In this document: positions 51,054 through 60,479 of the stretch, piece after piece | Position numbering within the stretch: position 1 is the first letter of the stretch | Layout: the number at the start of each line of letters is the position of its first letter | The notes under the pieces: model-generated | What the model was told of the DNA's origin: nothing | The model's input: the letters and a program-made list of their open reading frames with translations, nothing else | Databases searched by the model: none | Source: Actinacidiphila glaucinigra | Lineage (GTDB): Bacteria > Actinomycetota > Actinomycetes > Streptomycetales > Streptomycetaceae | DNA: 64,000 bases | Assembly: GCF_900188405.1 (NCBI RefSeq) | Contig: NZ_FZOF01000015.1 | Location: forward strand, 1-64,000 | Reading direction: 5' to 3' | Translations under genes and position numbers: made by a program

Positions 51054-51609
51054 CGTGGTGCCTCCGGGTGGGTCATGCCCCTTGTGGTGCCGGTAGTCCA
51101 GTATGTCCGCGCGCCGCGCGCCCGGCGATCGCAGTTCCGCCGGGGGCGGGGTGCGCGGCGGCGGAGCGGCCCGGGCGGCCGACTCAACGTCCGCGCGGCG
51201 CGGGTGGGTTCGGCCCCGGCGGGTGGCGACCGGCCCTCGGCCGCCCGTCGGCGGCGGAGCCCGACCGGCCCCGGCCGGGCGGCCGCCTCGTGTGACCGGA
51301 GGGCGGCGGACCGTCACCGATTTCGTCACCTTTCGTGACCGGGGAAGTTCCCACCGCACGAATAGGGTCCGAAATTAGGGGATTTCACCCTATGTATTGA
51401 CTGCGGGGAGTAATGGAATCTAAGGTTCATGTCAGAGGACGGCTTCTGTGAACCGCGTCCCGTCCGACGCTTCACGTCTGTGATGGTGCGTCCGCACCCG
51501 AGGTCCAGGCGCACCCCCCGTCGCACCAGTGCCACGCGCACCGGCCGGTGCGACCCGCGCACGGTCGTACGCGACCGGCACCGACGTTCCGCACCGAAGG
51601 GGAACGACA
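51054..51609 (+). promoter_or_regulatory. Promoter and long leader of the Gly/Tyr-rich secreted protein
   Basis: 556 bases without a gene. A promoter is clear: TTGACT (51397-51402) and TAAGGT (51421-51426), 18 apart, in an A+T-rich patch. Transcription would start near 51433, giving a leader of about 175 bases before ATG 51610. I see no riboswitch in it. The part before 51360 is empty G+C-rich sequence. Confidence 0.7.
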
Positions 51610-51912
51610 ATGCGCGTCCAGAGCATGACCATCCGCCGGGTCGCCGCCGCGGTACTCGCGGCACCGATCCTCGCCCTCGTCGGAGCCGGCGCGGCCGGCG
51701 CGGCGCCGCAGCAGGCGGCCCCCGCCTCGCACCAGTCCGTCGTCACCCATGGAGACGGCTGCCGGGGCTACGGCGACTGGGGTTACGGATGGCGTTACAA
51801 CCATCACTACGACAACGACTGTGGCTACGGATACGGCTGGGGCTACGGCTACGGAGGTTACGGCGGCTACGACAACGGATACGGCGACGGCGTCGTCGTG
51901 GTGGTGCTGTAA
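51610..51912 (+). CDS. Small secreted Gly/Tyr-rich protein
   Basis: 100 residues. A signal peptide (IRRVAAAVLAAPILALVGAG, cut after AGAA or so) is followed by CRGYGDWGYGWRYNHHYDN and then mostly Gly and Tyr with two Cys in all. The tail ends VVVVVL. Such sequences occur in surface-layer or adhesive-type small proteins; the role here is unknown. AAGGGGAA precedes ATG 51610; ATG 51625 is in frame. It resembles the protein at 21324 in size, signal and odd composition, but not in sequence. Confidence 0.72.
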   Translation: MRVQSMTIRRVAAAVLAAPILALVGAGAAGAAPQQAAPASHQSVVTHGDGCRGYGDWGYGWRYNHHYDNDCGYGYGWGYGYGGYGGYDNGYGDGVVVVVL

Positions 51913-51944
51913 CCGTCAGTGAACCCGCATCCGCCCGGCGCCCG

Positions 51945-52415
51945 TCACGGCCACACCAGGCAGTACAGCTGGTGCCCGCTCTCGTGGCAGCGCTGGGCGA
52001 AGTCCTGCCACTCGTGCAGCATCTTGTAGATCACGAACGCGTCCCGCGGGCCGCGGCGGTCGGGGACGGTGGACCAGATGAAGGCGGCGGCGCCGAGGGC
52101 CTCCTCGTCGGCCTTGCGCAACGGCTCGACGACGGAATGGGGCAGTTTGACGACGGCGTAGTCGGGATGGAGCACGACGAGTTCCAGCGGCGGGACCTTC
52201 GCCGGGGGTATGCCCTCGATCCCGGTCAGCACCATCGCGGCCATCGTCTCCGGCTTGACCTTGGTGTACATGCCCTGGCCCAGCTCGTCGCCGCCGAGTT
52301 CCTCCGGTCGCATCGAGATGGGGACCCGAGCGGCGGTGGCGCCATCGGGCGCGCCGAAGTACTTGTAGGTCACCCCCACTCGGCCACCCCTGCTCCCGCT
52401 TTTCTCAACGGCCAT
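51945..52415 (-). CDS. Conserved hypothetical protein
   Basis: 156 residues from ATG 52415. YKYFGAPDGATAARVPISMR, PEELGGDELGQGMYTKVKPE and YKMLHEWQDFAQRCHESGH are conserved-looking blocks, but no family comes to mind. It has two cysteines near the end (RCHESGHQLYCLVW). Cytoplasmic. It is divergent from hemL across 214 bases. Confidence 0.72.
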   Translation of the reverse strand: MAVEKSGSRGGRVGVTYKYFGAPDGATAARVPISMRPEELGGDELGQGMYTKVKPETMAAMVLTGIEGIPPAKVPPLELVVLHPDYAVVKLPHSVVEPLRKADEEALGAAAFIWSTVPDRRGPRDAFVIYKMLHEWQDFAQRCHESGHQLYCLVWP

Positions 52416-52629
52416 GTCGCGCTCTTTCGGCGGCCGGCGGCGCCGACCGGTGGGGCGGGCGTGCTCCGCGTCGGGGTCGTCCGACCCGTCGCCCACGTCA
52501 CCGCGTTCGCCACCGCGCTGCATTCCACTACCCGACCATCCGCAGACCCAACCGCGCAACCCGATCATCGTCTCAGATGCACGGTCGATACCTCGTCGCG
52601 CAACGCCCGGCATTTGAGAGCATGTGCTT

Positions 52630-53943
52630 GTGAGCTATCCGTACGCCTACGAAGCGCCAGTTTCTCAGACCTTGTTCGATCGAGCAGCCGTCGTGACCCC
52701 TGGTGGGGTGAACAGCCCGGTACGCGCCTTTCGCGCCGTGGGCGGTACGCCCCGCTTCATGGTGTCCGGAACGGGTCCCTACCTGAAGGACGCGGATGGT
52801 CGCGAATACGTCGACCTCGTCTGCTCGTGGGGGCCGATGATCCTCGGCCACGCCCACCCCGAGGTGATCGCCGCCGTGCAGGCGGCGGTTGCGCGGGGTA
52901 CGTCCTTCGGCACGCCCGGTGAGGGCGAGGTGGATCTGGCCGAGGAGATCGTGGCGCGCGTCGCGCCGGTGGAGCAGGTGCGGCTGGTCTCCTCCGGCAC
53001 CGAGGCCACGATGTCGGCGATCCGGCTGGCGCGCGGGTTCACGGGCCGGGCCAAGGTGATCAAGTTCGCGGGGTGTTACCACGGTCATGTGGACGCCCTG
53101 CTGGCCGCCGCGGGTTCCGGGGTTGCCACGTTCGGGTTGCCGGACACCCCCGGGGTGACGGGCGCGCAGGCCGGCGACACGATCGTGCTCCCCTACAACG
53201 ATCTCGGGGCGGTACGGGCCGCGTTCGCCGCCCACCCCGACGAGATCGCCTGCGTGATCACCGAGGCGTCGCCCGGCAACATGGGCGTCGTGCCGCCGGC
53301 CGAGGGCTTCAACCAGGGACTGGCGGACCTCTGCCGCGCGAACGGCGCGCTCTACATCTCCGACGAGGTCATGACGGGCTTCCGCGTCTCGAAGGCCGGC
53401 TGGTACGGCATCGACGGCGTCCGCCCCGACCTGATGACCTTCGGCAAGGTGATGGGCGGCGGCTTCCCCGCAGCGGCGTTCGGCGGCCGTGCCGACGTGA
53501 TGGCGCACCTCGCGCCCGCCGGCCCGGTCTACCAGGCGGGCACGCTCTCCGGTAACCCGGTGGCCACCGCCGCGGGCCTCGCCCAGCTGCGGCTGCTGGA
53601 CGACGCGGTGTACGAGACCGTCGACTCCGTCGCCGCGGAGGTGTCGGGCCTGGTCTCCGCCGCGCTCGCCAAGGAGGGCGTGGCGCACCGGCTGCAGACC
53701 GCGGGCAACATGTTCTCGGTGTTCTTCACCGAGGAGCCGGTGACCGACTACGACGAGGCCAGGAAGCAGGAGGCGTTCCGCTTCACCGCCTTCTTCCACG
53801 CGATGCTCGCCCAGGGCGTGTACCTGCCGCCCTCCGCCTTCGAGTCGTGGTTCGTGTCGGCCGCGCACGACGGCGCCGCCGTCGAGCGCGTCGCCGCCGC
53901 CCTGCCGGCCGCCGCCCGCGCCGCCGCGGAGGCCACGGCATGA
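52630..53943 (+). CDS. hemL: Glutamate-1-semialdehyde 2,1-aminomutase
   Basis: 437 residues. It turns glutamate semialdehyde (from HemA) into 5-aminolevulinate using pyridoxal phosphate. The PLP lysine is in [36 protein letters not shown] and YHGHVDALL are family marks. GTG 52630 is chosen over GTG 52624 because GAGAG lies 9 bases before it. The next gene overlaps the stop (ATGA). Together with hemA, C, D and B earlier in the window it makes the C5 route to uroporphyrinogen III complete. Confidence 0.96.
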   Translation: MSYPYAYEAPVSQTLFDRAAVVTPGGVNSPVRAFRAVGGTPRFMVSGTGPYLKDADGREYVDLVCSWGPMILGHAHPEVIAAVQAAVARGTSFGTPGEGEVDLAEEIVARVAPVEQVRLVSSGTEATMSAIRLARGFTGRAKVIKFAGCYHGHVDALLAAAGSGVATFGLPDTPGVTGAQAGDTIVLPYNDLGAVRAAFAAHPDEIACVITEASPGNMGVVPPAEGFNQGLADLCRANGALYISDEVMTGFRVSKAGWYGIDGVRPDLMTFGKVMGGGFPAAAFGGRADVMAHLAPAGPVYQAGTLSGNPVATAAGLAQLRLLDDAVYETVDSVAAEVSGLVSAALAKEGVAHRLQTAGNMFSVFFTEEPVTDYDEARKQEAFRFTAFFHAMLAQGVYLPPSAFESWFVSAAHDGAAVERVAAALPAAARAAAEATA

Positions 53944-54614
53944 GCGAGATCACGGTCGTCCACCTGATGCGGCACGGCGAGGTGGAGAACCCCACCGGCG
54001 TGCTCTACGGGCGTCTGCCCGGCTACCACCTGTCCGACCTGGGCCGGAAGATGGCCGACCGGGTCGCCGAGCACCTCGCGGGCCGCGACATCGGCTACGT
54101 CGTCGCCTCCCCGCTGGAGCGCGCCCAGGAGACCGCGGCGCCGATCGCCGCCGTCCTCGGCCTCGACGTCGCGCGCGACGAGCGGCTGATCGAGGCGGAC
54201 AACGTCTTCCAGGGCAAGACCTTCGGCGTCGGCGACGGCGCGCTCAAGCGCCCCGCCAACTGGAAGCACCTGGTCAACCCGTTCCGGCCGAGCTGGGGCG
54301 AGCCGTACACGGACCAGGTCGCCCGTATGACGGCGGCGCTGGAGGCGGCCCGGGACGCGGCGCGCGGCCACGAGGCGGTCTGCGTCAGCCACCAGCTGCC
54401 GATCTGGATCGTGCGCAGCGCCATCGAGCAGCGGCGCCTGTGGCACGACCCGCGCAAACGGCAGTGCACCCTGGCGAGCCTGACGTCCTTCACGTTCGAG
54501 GACGACCGGATCGTCTCCGTCGGCTACAGCGAGCCCGCCCGCGACCTGGTCCCCGCGCACCTGCTGGCCGGGGCGAAGCCGGTCAAGGGCGGCAGCAAGG
54601 GCTTCGGCGCGTAG
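53940..54614 (+). CDS. Histidine phosphatase (phosphoglycerate mutase-like)
   Basis: 224 residues. [15 protein letters not shown] carries the catalytic R-H-G, and [13 protein letters not shown] and [17 protein letters not shown] the second histidine part. The broad family dephosphorylates many metabolites; no substrate is clear. It overlaps hemL by 4 bases, so it is co-expressed, and may act on a small phosphate related to haem or PLP metabolism (inference). Confidence 0.9.
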   Translation: MSEITVVHLMRHGEVENPTGVLYGRLPGYHLSDLGRKMADRVAEHLAGRDIGYVVASPLERAQETAAPIAAVLGLDVARDERLIEADNVFQGKTFGVGDGALKRPANWKHLVNPFRPSWGEPYTDQVARMTAALEAARDAARGHEAVCVSHQLPIWIVRSAIEQRRLWHDPRKRQCTLASLTSFTFEDDRIVSVGYSEPARDLVPAHLLAGAKPVKGGSKGFGA

Positions 54615-54628
54615 CGGTCCCCCAGGAG

Positions 54629-54653
54629 GGCGCCGGTCACGGAGACCGGCGCC
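54629..54653 (+). terminator. Hairpin after the hemL operon
   Basis: Perfect 10-bp stem (54629-54638 with 54644-54653) with a 5-base loop, 15 bases after the stop. Confidence 0.8.
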
Positions 54654-54800
54654 ACCGCGCACGCTCCGCGACGGCCGCCGCCGCGTGACCCGATCCGGGC
54701 CCCGTCCCGGTGAATTTCCCCGCCCCGGGAAGGAACCTGCCGCCCGCGTACGGCATCTAGCGCGAGGGGGCCGAGCGAGGTACGGGGATTGGGGCGCGGA

Positions 54801-56096
54801 ATGCGGGACATCAGCCGACGAGGAGTACTGGGCCTGGCGGCCGGGGCGGCCGCCGCCGGACTGGCGGGCTGCGCCGGGGAGAGTCCCGGCGGCCGGCACG
54901 CGAGCGGGGGGTCCCCGCCGTCGCCGACGCCGTCCGCGGGCAGCCCGCGGGTGCCGCCCTCCCCGTCCCCGTCGGTGCGGACGATAGGCGACGGTTCCAC
55001 GGCGGACACCGGGCCGCAGCCGCACCAGCCCGTGGCGGAGCGCCTGGAACCGGGGCAGCAGCCGCCGCAGTTCGTGATCTTCTCCTGGGACGGGGCGGGC
55101 GAGCTGGACAACGGCCTCTTCGAGCGGTTCCGGAAGCTCGCGGTCGAGCACGACGCGAAGATGACCTTCTTCCTCTCGGGTGTCTATCTGCTCCCCGAGT
55201 CGAAGAAGAGGCTCTACAAGCCGCCGCGCAATCCCGTCGGCGCCTCCGACATCGGCTATCTCACCGACGCCCACATACGCGTCACCCTGGAGCAACTGCG
55301 GCTGGCCTGGCTGGAGGGCCATGAGATCGGCACGCACTTCAACGGCCACTTCTGCGCGGGATCCGGTTCGGTGGGCCGCTGGAGCCCGGCCGACTGGCGC
55401 AGCGAGATCGAACAGGCCGTCGGCTTCGTGGAGAAGTGGCGTACCCACACCGGCTTCACCGACCTGCTCCCGCTGCCCTTCGACTACCGCAAGGAACTGG
55501 TCGGCGGCCGTACGCCCTGCCTGCTGGGCCAGGGTTCGCTGCTGCCCACCGCCGCCCGCCTGGGCTGGCGGTACGACGCCAGCGGACCGGGCGGTCTGCA
55601 GGTGTGGCCGGGCAAGAGCCACGGGCTGTGGGACCTGCCGCTGCAGGCGGTGCCCTTCCCCGGTCGCTCCTTCGAGGTGCTGTCGATGGACTACAACATG
55701 CTGGCCAACCAGTCGGTGAACTCCACGCGCGGCAACCCCGCCCGCTACCCGGCCTGGCAGCGGCAGGCCCGCGACGCCTACCTGGCGGGCTTCAGCCGGG
55801 CGTACGAGACCAACCGGGCGCCGCTGTTCATCGGCAACCACTTCGAAGAGTGGAACGGCGGGATCTACATGGACGCCGTCGAGGACGCGCTCCGGCGGAT
55901 CGCCGGCCACCGGGACGTGCGGCTGGTGTCGTTCCGCCAGTTCACTGACTGGCTGGACGCGCAGGACCCGGCGGTCCTGGCGAAGCTGCGCACCCTCGGG
56001 CCGGGGCAGCGCCCGGCGGGCGGCTGGCGCCGATTTCTCGCGCAGGAACGTTCCTCCAAGTCCCCTTCGCCTCCTGTATCCCCTTCGTCCTCCTGA
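54801..56096 (+). CDS. NodB-like Tat lipoprotein
   Basis: 431 residues. MRDISRRGVLGLAAGAAAAG ends in the lipobox LAGC, so it is a Tat-exported lipoprotein. After a Pro/Ser-rich spacer the domain resembles polysaccharide deacetylases: FVIFSWDGAGELDNGLFERF has Asp where the first metal motif is, and GHEIGTHFNGHFC gives the H-x3-H pair. The later part (FDYRKELVGGRTPCLLGQGS) differs from standard members, so the substrate is open; a cell-wall or glycan role is likely. A hairpin at 56162-56179 follows the gene. Confidence 0.83.
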   Translation: MRDISRRGVLGLAAGAAAAGLAGCAGESPGGRHASGGSPPSPTPSAGSPRVPPSPSPSVRTIGDGSTADTGPQPHQPVAERLEPGQQPPQFVIFSWDGAGELDNGLFERFRKLAVEHDAKMTFFLSGVYLLPESKKRLYKPPRNPVGASDIGYLTDAHIRVTLEQLRLAWLEGHEIGTHFNGHFCAGSGSVGRWSPADWRSEIEQAVGFVEKWRTHTGFTDLLPLPFDYRKELVGGRTPCLLGQGSLLPTAARLGWRYDASGPGGLQVWPGKSHGLWDLPLQAVPFPGRSFEVLSMDYNMLANQSVNSTRGNPARYPAWQRQARDAYLAGFSRAYETNRAPLFIGNHFEEWNGGIYMDAVEDALRRIAGHRDVRLVSFRQFTDWLDAQDPAVLAKLRTLGPGQRPAGGWRRFLAQERSSKSPSPPVSPSSS

Positions 56097-56161
56097 GCGG
56101 CTGAGCCGACCGGTTCGCACACCTGGCCGGGTCCGCGATTAACCGTCGCTTACTTGGGGCA

Positions 56162-56179
56162 TTTGCCGCTTTCGGCAAA
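56162..56179. terminator. Small perfect hairpin before the cytochrome c genes
   Basis: TTTGCCG-CTTT-CGGCAAA, a 7-bp stem. It lies 66 bases after the lipoprotein stop and 50 bases before the TlpA gene, so it is either a weak terminator or an operator. Confidence 0.5.
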
Positions 56180-56229
56180 GCTGTCGGGGGTGCGCAAGAT
56201 CGCCCCAGGCCTCATGCGAAACTTTTCAC

Positions 56230-56847
56230 ATGAGTCCTACGCGTGCCCTCCGACGCCGTCCGCTCCGCGGTGCCGCTGCACTCGCCGGGGCGGCCGCGTT
56301 CGCGCTGGCCGTCACGGCCTGCTCGACCTCCACCGCGTCCTCCAACGGCACCGGCTCCGGGACGAACTACGTCGGCGGGACGGGTGAGATCTCCACGATC
56401 GAGCCGGGGCACCGGGTGGCCGCGCCGGAACTGAGCGGGAAGTCCGTGGAGGGCGCCCCGCTGAGCCTCGCCGACCACAAGGGCAAGGTCGTCGTCCTCA
56501 ACATCTGGGGCTCGTGGTGCCCGCCCTGCCGGGCCGAGGCACCGCACCTGGCCAAGGTGGCGAAGGAGACCGAGTCCCAGGGCGTGCAGTTCCTCGGCAT
56601 CAACACCCGGGATCTGCAGACCGCGCAGGCCAAGGCCTTCGAGAAGGAGTTCGCCATCCCCTTCCCGAGCTTCTACGACCCGTCCGGCGACCTGGTGCTG
56701 CGCTTCCCCAAGGGCAGCGTCAACCCGCAGGCCATCCCCTCCACGCTGATCATCGACCGCCAGGGGAAGATCGCGGTGCGCGCGCTGAAGGAACTCGGCG
56801 CCGACGAACTGCACGAGGTCCTCGACCCGGTGATCGCGGAGAAGTGA
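56230..56847 (+). CDS. resA: TlpA/ResA-like thiol-disulfide oxidoreductase
   Basis: 205 residues, a lipoprotein (lipobox LAVTAC) with a thioredoxin-like domain outside the membrane. The redox pair is W-C-P-P-C in NIWGSWCPPCRAEAP; IPSTLIIDRQGKI holds the cis-proline. In the CcsBA system this protein keeps the apocytochrome c cysteines reduced, with electrons from CcdA encoded next door. It starts the four-gene cytochrome c maturation run. Confidence 0.92.
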   Translation: MSPTRALRRRPLRGAAALAGAAAFALAVTACSTSTASSNGTGSGTNYVGGTGEISTIEPGHRVAAPELSGKSVEGAPLSLADHKGKVVVLNIWGSWCPPCRAEAPHLAKVAKETESQGVQFLGINTRDLQTAQAKAFEKEFAIPFPSFYDPSGDLVLRFPKGSVNPQAIPSTLIIDRQGKIAVRALKELGADELHEVLDPVIAEK

Positions 56848-56848
56848 C

Positions 56849-57607
56849 GTGAGCGCACTCGCCGCCGGTGCCAACCAGACCGTGATGAACGGCGCCCTGA
56901 TCGCCGCCGTGCCGATCGCTCTGCTCGGCGGCCTGGTCTCGTTCTTCTCGCCCTGCGTGCTGCCGCTCGTCCCCGGCTACCTGTCGTACGTGACCGGCGT
57001 CACCGGCACCGACCTGGCCGAGGCCCGGCGCGGCCGGATGCTCGCGGGCGCCTCGCTGTTCGTCCTCGGCTTCACCGCCGTGTTCGTCTCCGGCGGCGCG
57101 CTGTTCGGCAACTTCGGCTGGACGCTGCAGGAGCACAAGGCGGTCATCAGCAAGGTGCTCGGCGCGCTCACCATCGTCATGGGCCTGGCGTTCATGGGCC
57201 TGGTGGGCGGCATCACCCAGCGCGAGTTCCGCTTCCACCGCAGGCCCACGATGGGCCTGATGGGGGCGCCGCTGCTCGGCCTGCTCTTCGGCATCGGCTG
57301 GACCCCGTGCATCGGCCCGACCCTGGCCGCCGTCAACGCGCTCGCCTTCAACGAGGCCAGCGCGGGCCGCGGCGCGCTGCTCACCGTCTTCTACTGTCTC
57401 GGCCTCGGCCTGCCGTTCATCGTGGCGGCCGTCGCCTTCCGCCGCGCGCTCGGCGCCTTCGGCTGGGTCAAGCGCCACTATGTGTGGGTGATGCGGATCG
57501 GCGGTGGCATGCTCGTCGCCGTCGGACTGCTGCTCGTCACCGGCGTTTGGGACCACATCGTCTACCAGATGCAGATCTGGTCGTCCGGCTTCACTCCAGG
57601 GATCTGA
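56849..57607 (+). CDS. ccdA: CcdA, thiol-electron transporter
   Basis: 252 residues with about six membrane helices. The paired cysteines are in FFSPCVLPLVPGYLSY and GIGWTPCIGPTLAAV. CcdA carries electrons from cytoplasmic thioredoxin across the membrane to ResA-like proteins. GTG 56849 begins one base after the resA stop, so translation is coupled. Confidence 0.95.
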   Translation: MSALAAGANQTVMNGALIAAVPIALLGGLVSFFSPCVLPLVPGYLSYVTGVTGTDLAEARRGRMLAGASLFVLGFTAVFVSGGALFGNFGWTLQEHKAVISKVLGALTIVMGLAFMGLVGGITQREFRFHRRPTMGLMGAPLLGLLFGIGWTPCIGPTLAAVNALAFNEASAGRGALLTVFYCLGLGLPFIVAAVAFRRALGAFGWVKRHYVWVMRIGGGMLVAVGLLLVTGVWDHIVYQMQIWSSGFTPGI

Positions 57608-57610
57608 TCC

Positions 57611-59383
57611 ATGAGCTCCAAAGACACCGCGGGGGCACCCCCCGACGCGGCGGCGGACGCCGGTACCGACCTCGGCGCGGCCGGCGCACAGCTGTCGACC
57701 GCGCCCGTCGAGGACCTCGGGCAGGCCGTCCCCGGCTCCTTCGGAGGCGTCCGCGGGCCGGGCACGGCCGGCGCGCTCGCCTGGACCGGCCGCGAGGCCG
57801 GGGGCTGGGTGCGCTGGACGTGGCGTCAGCTCACCTCGATGCGGGTGGCGCTGATCCTGCTCTTCCTGCTGTCGCTGGCCGCCGTCCCCGGTTCGCTGGT
57901 GCCGCAGACGAGCGTCGACGAGATCAAGGCGCAGAACTTCAAGGACGCCCACACCACGGTGGCGCCGCTGTACGAGAAGCTCGGGCTGTTCAACGTCTAC
58001 AGCTCGGTGTGGTTCTCGGCGATCTACATCCTGCTGTTCGTCTCGCTCGCCGGCTGCATCGTCCCGCGCAGCTGGCAGTTCGTCGGCCAGCTCCGCGCCA
58101 AGCCCCCGGCGGCGCCGCGCAACCTCACCCGGCTCCCGGCGTACGCGACCTGGCGCACCGAGGCCGAGCCGGAGGCCGTGCTCGCCTCCGCGCAGCGCCT
58201 GCTGCGCGGCCGCCGCTTCCGCACCCAGACCGTCGGTTCGGCGGTCGCGTCGGAGAAGGGCTTCCTGCGTGAGGCCGGCAACCTGCTGTTCCACGTCGCC
58301 CTGTTCGGGCTGCTGATCTCCTTCGCGGTGGGCGGGCTGTTCAAGGCCGAGGGCGGCAAGCTGATCGTCGAGGGCGACGGCTTCAACAACACGCTCACCC
58401 AGTACGACGACTTCAAGCCGGGCACCTTCTACAACGCGGACGACCTGGACACCTTCGGCTTCAAGCTGGACGGCTTCAACGCCTCGTACGCGCGCAGCGG
58501 CCCCCAGAAGGGCACCCCGCGCACCTTCCGCGCCAACATCCGCTACTGGACGAGCCCGGGCGGCAAGCAGACGAAGACCGCGATCGAGGTCAACGAGCCG
58601 CTGGAGGTGGGCAGCTCCAAGGTCTACCTGATCGGCCACGGCTACGCTCCCGTCGTCACCGTCAAGGACGGCCAGGGCAGCGTCGTCTTCCAGGGCCCGG
58701 TCCCCTTCCTGCCGCGTGACGGCAACCAGACCTCGCCCGGCGTGATCAAGGCGATGGACGTCCGCGACCACGCCGACCGGAAGACCCAGTACGCCTTCCA
58801 GGGGATCTTCACTCCGACCTTCGCGCTGGACGCGCAGCAGGGCCCGCACTCGACCTTCCCGGCCCTGGACTACCCGGTGCTGGCCCTCACCGCCTACCAC
58901 GGCGACCTGGGCGTGGACGCGGGCCTGCCGCAGAACGTGTACCAGCTCGACACCAAGAAGATGAAGCAGTTCAAGGACGCCGAAGGCGAGATCCTCAGCG
59001 AAATGCTGCGGCCGGGCGACACCCTCGCGCTGCCCGGCGGCGACGGCTCGCTCACCTTCGACGGCGTCAAGACCTGGGCCACCTTCCAGGTCTCCCACCA
59101 GGTCGGCAACGGCTGGGCGCTGGTCAGCGCCGTGGCCGCGATCGCCGGCCTGGCCGGCTCGCTGTTCATCCAGCGCCGCCGGGTCTGGGTGCGCGCGGTG
59201 CGCGGCGACGACGGCACCACCGTCGTCGAGCTGGCCGGACTCGGCCGCAGCGAGTCGGCGCGGATCGCCGACGAGCTGGGCGAACTCGCCGACGGCCTCA
59301 CGGCCACGGCCCCGCCGCTGCCCGCGGCGGACCCCGAAGCCTCAGAAGAACCCCTGCCCCATGACGAAGGAGCGCGCGCGTGA
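57611..59383 (+). CDS. resB: ResB, cytochrome c synthase subunit
   Basis: 590 residues. Membrane segments lie near residues 70-95 (MRVALILLFLLSLAAVPGSL), about 135-155, 215-235 (NLLFHVALFGLLISFAVGG) and near 500-520 (ALVSAVAAIAGLAGSLF), with a large extracellular loop between the last two. With CcsB it forms the System II haem ligase, which attaches haem to apocytochrome c on the outer face. The N-terminal 70 residues are an Ala/Gly/Asp-rich cytoplasmic tail. Confidence 0.94.
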   Translation: MSSKDTAGAPPDAAADAGTDLGAAGAQLSTAPVEDLGQAVPGSFGGVRGPGTAGALAWTGREAGGWVRWTWRQLTSMRVALILLFLLSLAAVPGSLVPQTSVDEIKAQNFKDAHTTVAPLYEKLGLFNVYSSVWFSAIYILLFVSLAGCIVPRSWQFVGQLRAKPPAAPRNLTRLPAYATWRTEAEPEAVLASAQRLLRGRRFRTQTVGSAVASEKGFLREAGNLLFHVALFGLLISFAVGGLFKAEGGKLIVEGDGFNNTLTQYDDFKPGTFYNADDLDTFGFKLDGFNASYARSGPQKGTPRTFRANIRYWTSPGGKQTKTAIEVNEPLEVGSSKVYLIGHGYAPVVTVKDGQGSVVFQGPVPFLPRDGNQTSPGVIKAMDVRDHADRKTQYAFQGIFTPTFALDAQQGPHSTFPALDYPVLALTAYHGDLGVDAGLPQNVYQLDTKKMKQFKDAEGEILSEMLRPGDTLALPGGDGSLTFDGVKTWATFQVSHQVGNGWALVSAVAAIAGLAGSLFIQRRRVWVRAVRGDDGTTVVELAGLGRSESARIADELGELADGLTATAPPLPAADPEASEEPLPHDEGARA

Positions 59384-60462
59384 CCATCGCTGCCGCGGTC
59401 AACGAGAACGTCGCCCACACCAGCAACCTGCTGATCTACTCGGCGATGGCGGTCTACACGCTGGCCTTCCTCGCGCACATCGCGGAATGGGTCTTCGGCA
59501 GCCGCAGCAAGGTCGCCAGGACCTCCGCCGCGCTCGCCCCCGCCGCCGGGTCCGCACCCGCGGTCACCGTGACCGTGAAGCAGGACGGCGGCACCGCCAC
59601 CCTGGCGCGGCCCGAGGTCGTCACCCGGGCCTCCGCCAGTGACCGCGGCTTCGCCGACGGTCCCGGCGCGGCCGGCGACACCGAGCAGGGCGACCTCTAC
59701 GGCCGGATCGCGGTGTCCCTGACCGTGCTGGCGTGGGCGCTGCACGTGGGCGGTGTCGTGGCCCGGGCGGTCTCGGTGCAGCGCGCCCCCTGGGGCAACA
59801 TGTACGAGTTCTCCACCACCTTCGGCGCCACCGCGGTCACCGCCTACCTGGTGCTGCTCCTGCTGGGCAAGAAGGTGCGCTGGATCGGGCTCTTCCTGAC
59901 CACCTCCGTGCTGCTCGACCTCGGCCTCGCCGTCTCGGTCCTCTACACCGACAGCGACCAGCTGGTCCCGGCCCTGCACTCGTACTGGCTGTGGATCCAC
60001 GTCTCCTGCGCCATCATCTCCGGCGCGGTGCTCTACCTGGGCGCGGTCTCGAACGTGCTCTACCTCTTCCGCGACCGCTACGAGACCGGTCTCGCGGCCT
60101 CGGGCAGCGGCAACGAGGGCGCCTGGGCGAGCATCATGTACCGCCTGCCGTCGGCCGCGAGCCTGGACAAGTTCGCGTACCGCGTCAACGCCATGGTCTT
60201 CCCGCTGTGGACGTTCACGATCATCGCCGGCGCGATCTGGGCCGAGGCGGCCTGGGGCCGCTACTGGGGCTGGGACCCCAAGGAGACCTGGTCCTTCATC
60301 ACCTGGGTGGTCTACGCGGCCTACCTGCACGCCCGGGCCACTGCCGGCTGGAAGGGCCGCAAGGCCGCCTATCTGGCGTTGCTCGCCTTCGCCTGCTTCC
60401 TGTTCAACTACTACGGCGTGAACATCTTCATCACCGGCAAGCACTCCTACGCCGGCGTCTGA
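59380..60462 (+). CDS. ccsB: CcsB (ResC), haem-handling protein
   Basis: 360 residues from GTG 59380, overlapping resB by 4 bases. The haem-binding tryptophan-rich motif is EAAWGRYWGWDPKETWSFI; the flanking histidines are in HSYWLWIHVSCAIISGA. About eight membrane segments. This is the partner of ResB in System II cytochrome c maturation. The haem comes from the pathway whose genes fill other parts of this window. Convergent with the oxygenase gene that follows, 17 bases apart. Confidence 0.95.
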   Translation: MTIAAAVNENVAHTSNLLIYSAMAVYTLAFLAHIAEWVFGSRSKVARTSAALAPAAGSAPAVTVTVKQDGGTATLARPEVVTRASASDRGFADGPGAAGDTEQGDLYGRIAVSLTVLAWALHVGGVVARAVSVQRAPWGNMYEFSTTFGATAVTAYLVLLLLGKKVRWIGLFLTTSVLLDLGLAVSVLYTDSDQLVPALHSYWLWIHVSCAIISGAVLYLGAVSNVLYLFRDRYETGLAASGSGNEGAWASIMYRLPSAASLDKFAYRVNAMVFPLWTFTIIAGAIWAEAAWGRYWGWDPKETWSFITWVVYAAYLHARATAGWKGRKAAYLALLAFACFLFNYYGVNIFITGKHSYAGV

Positions 60463-60479
60463 CCGGCACCGGCCCGGGC

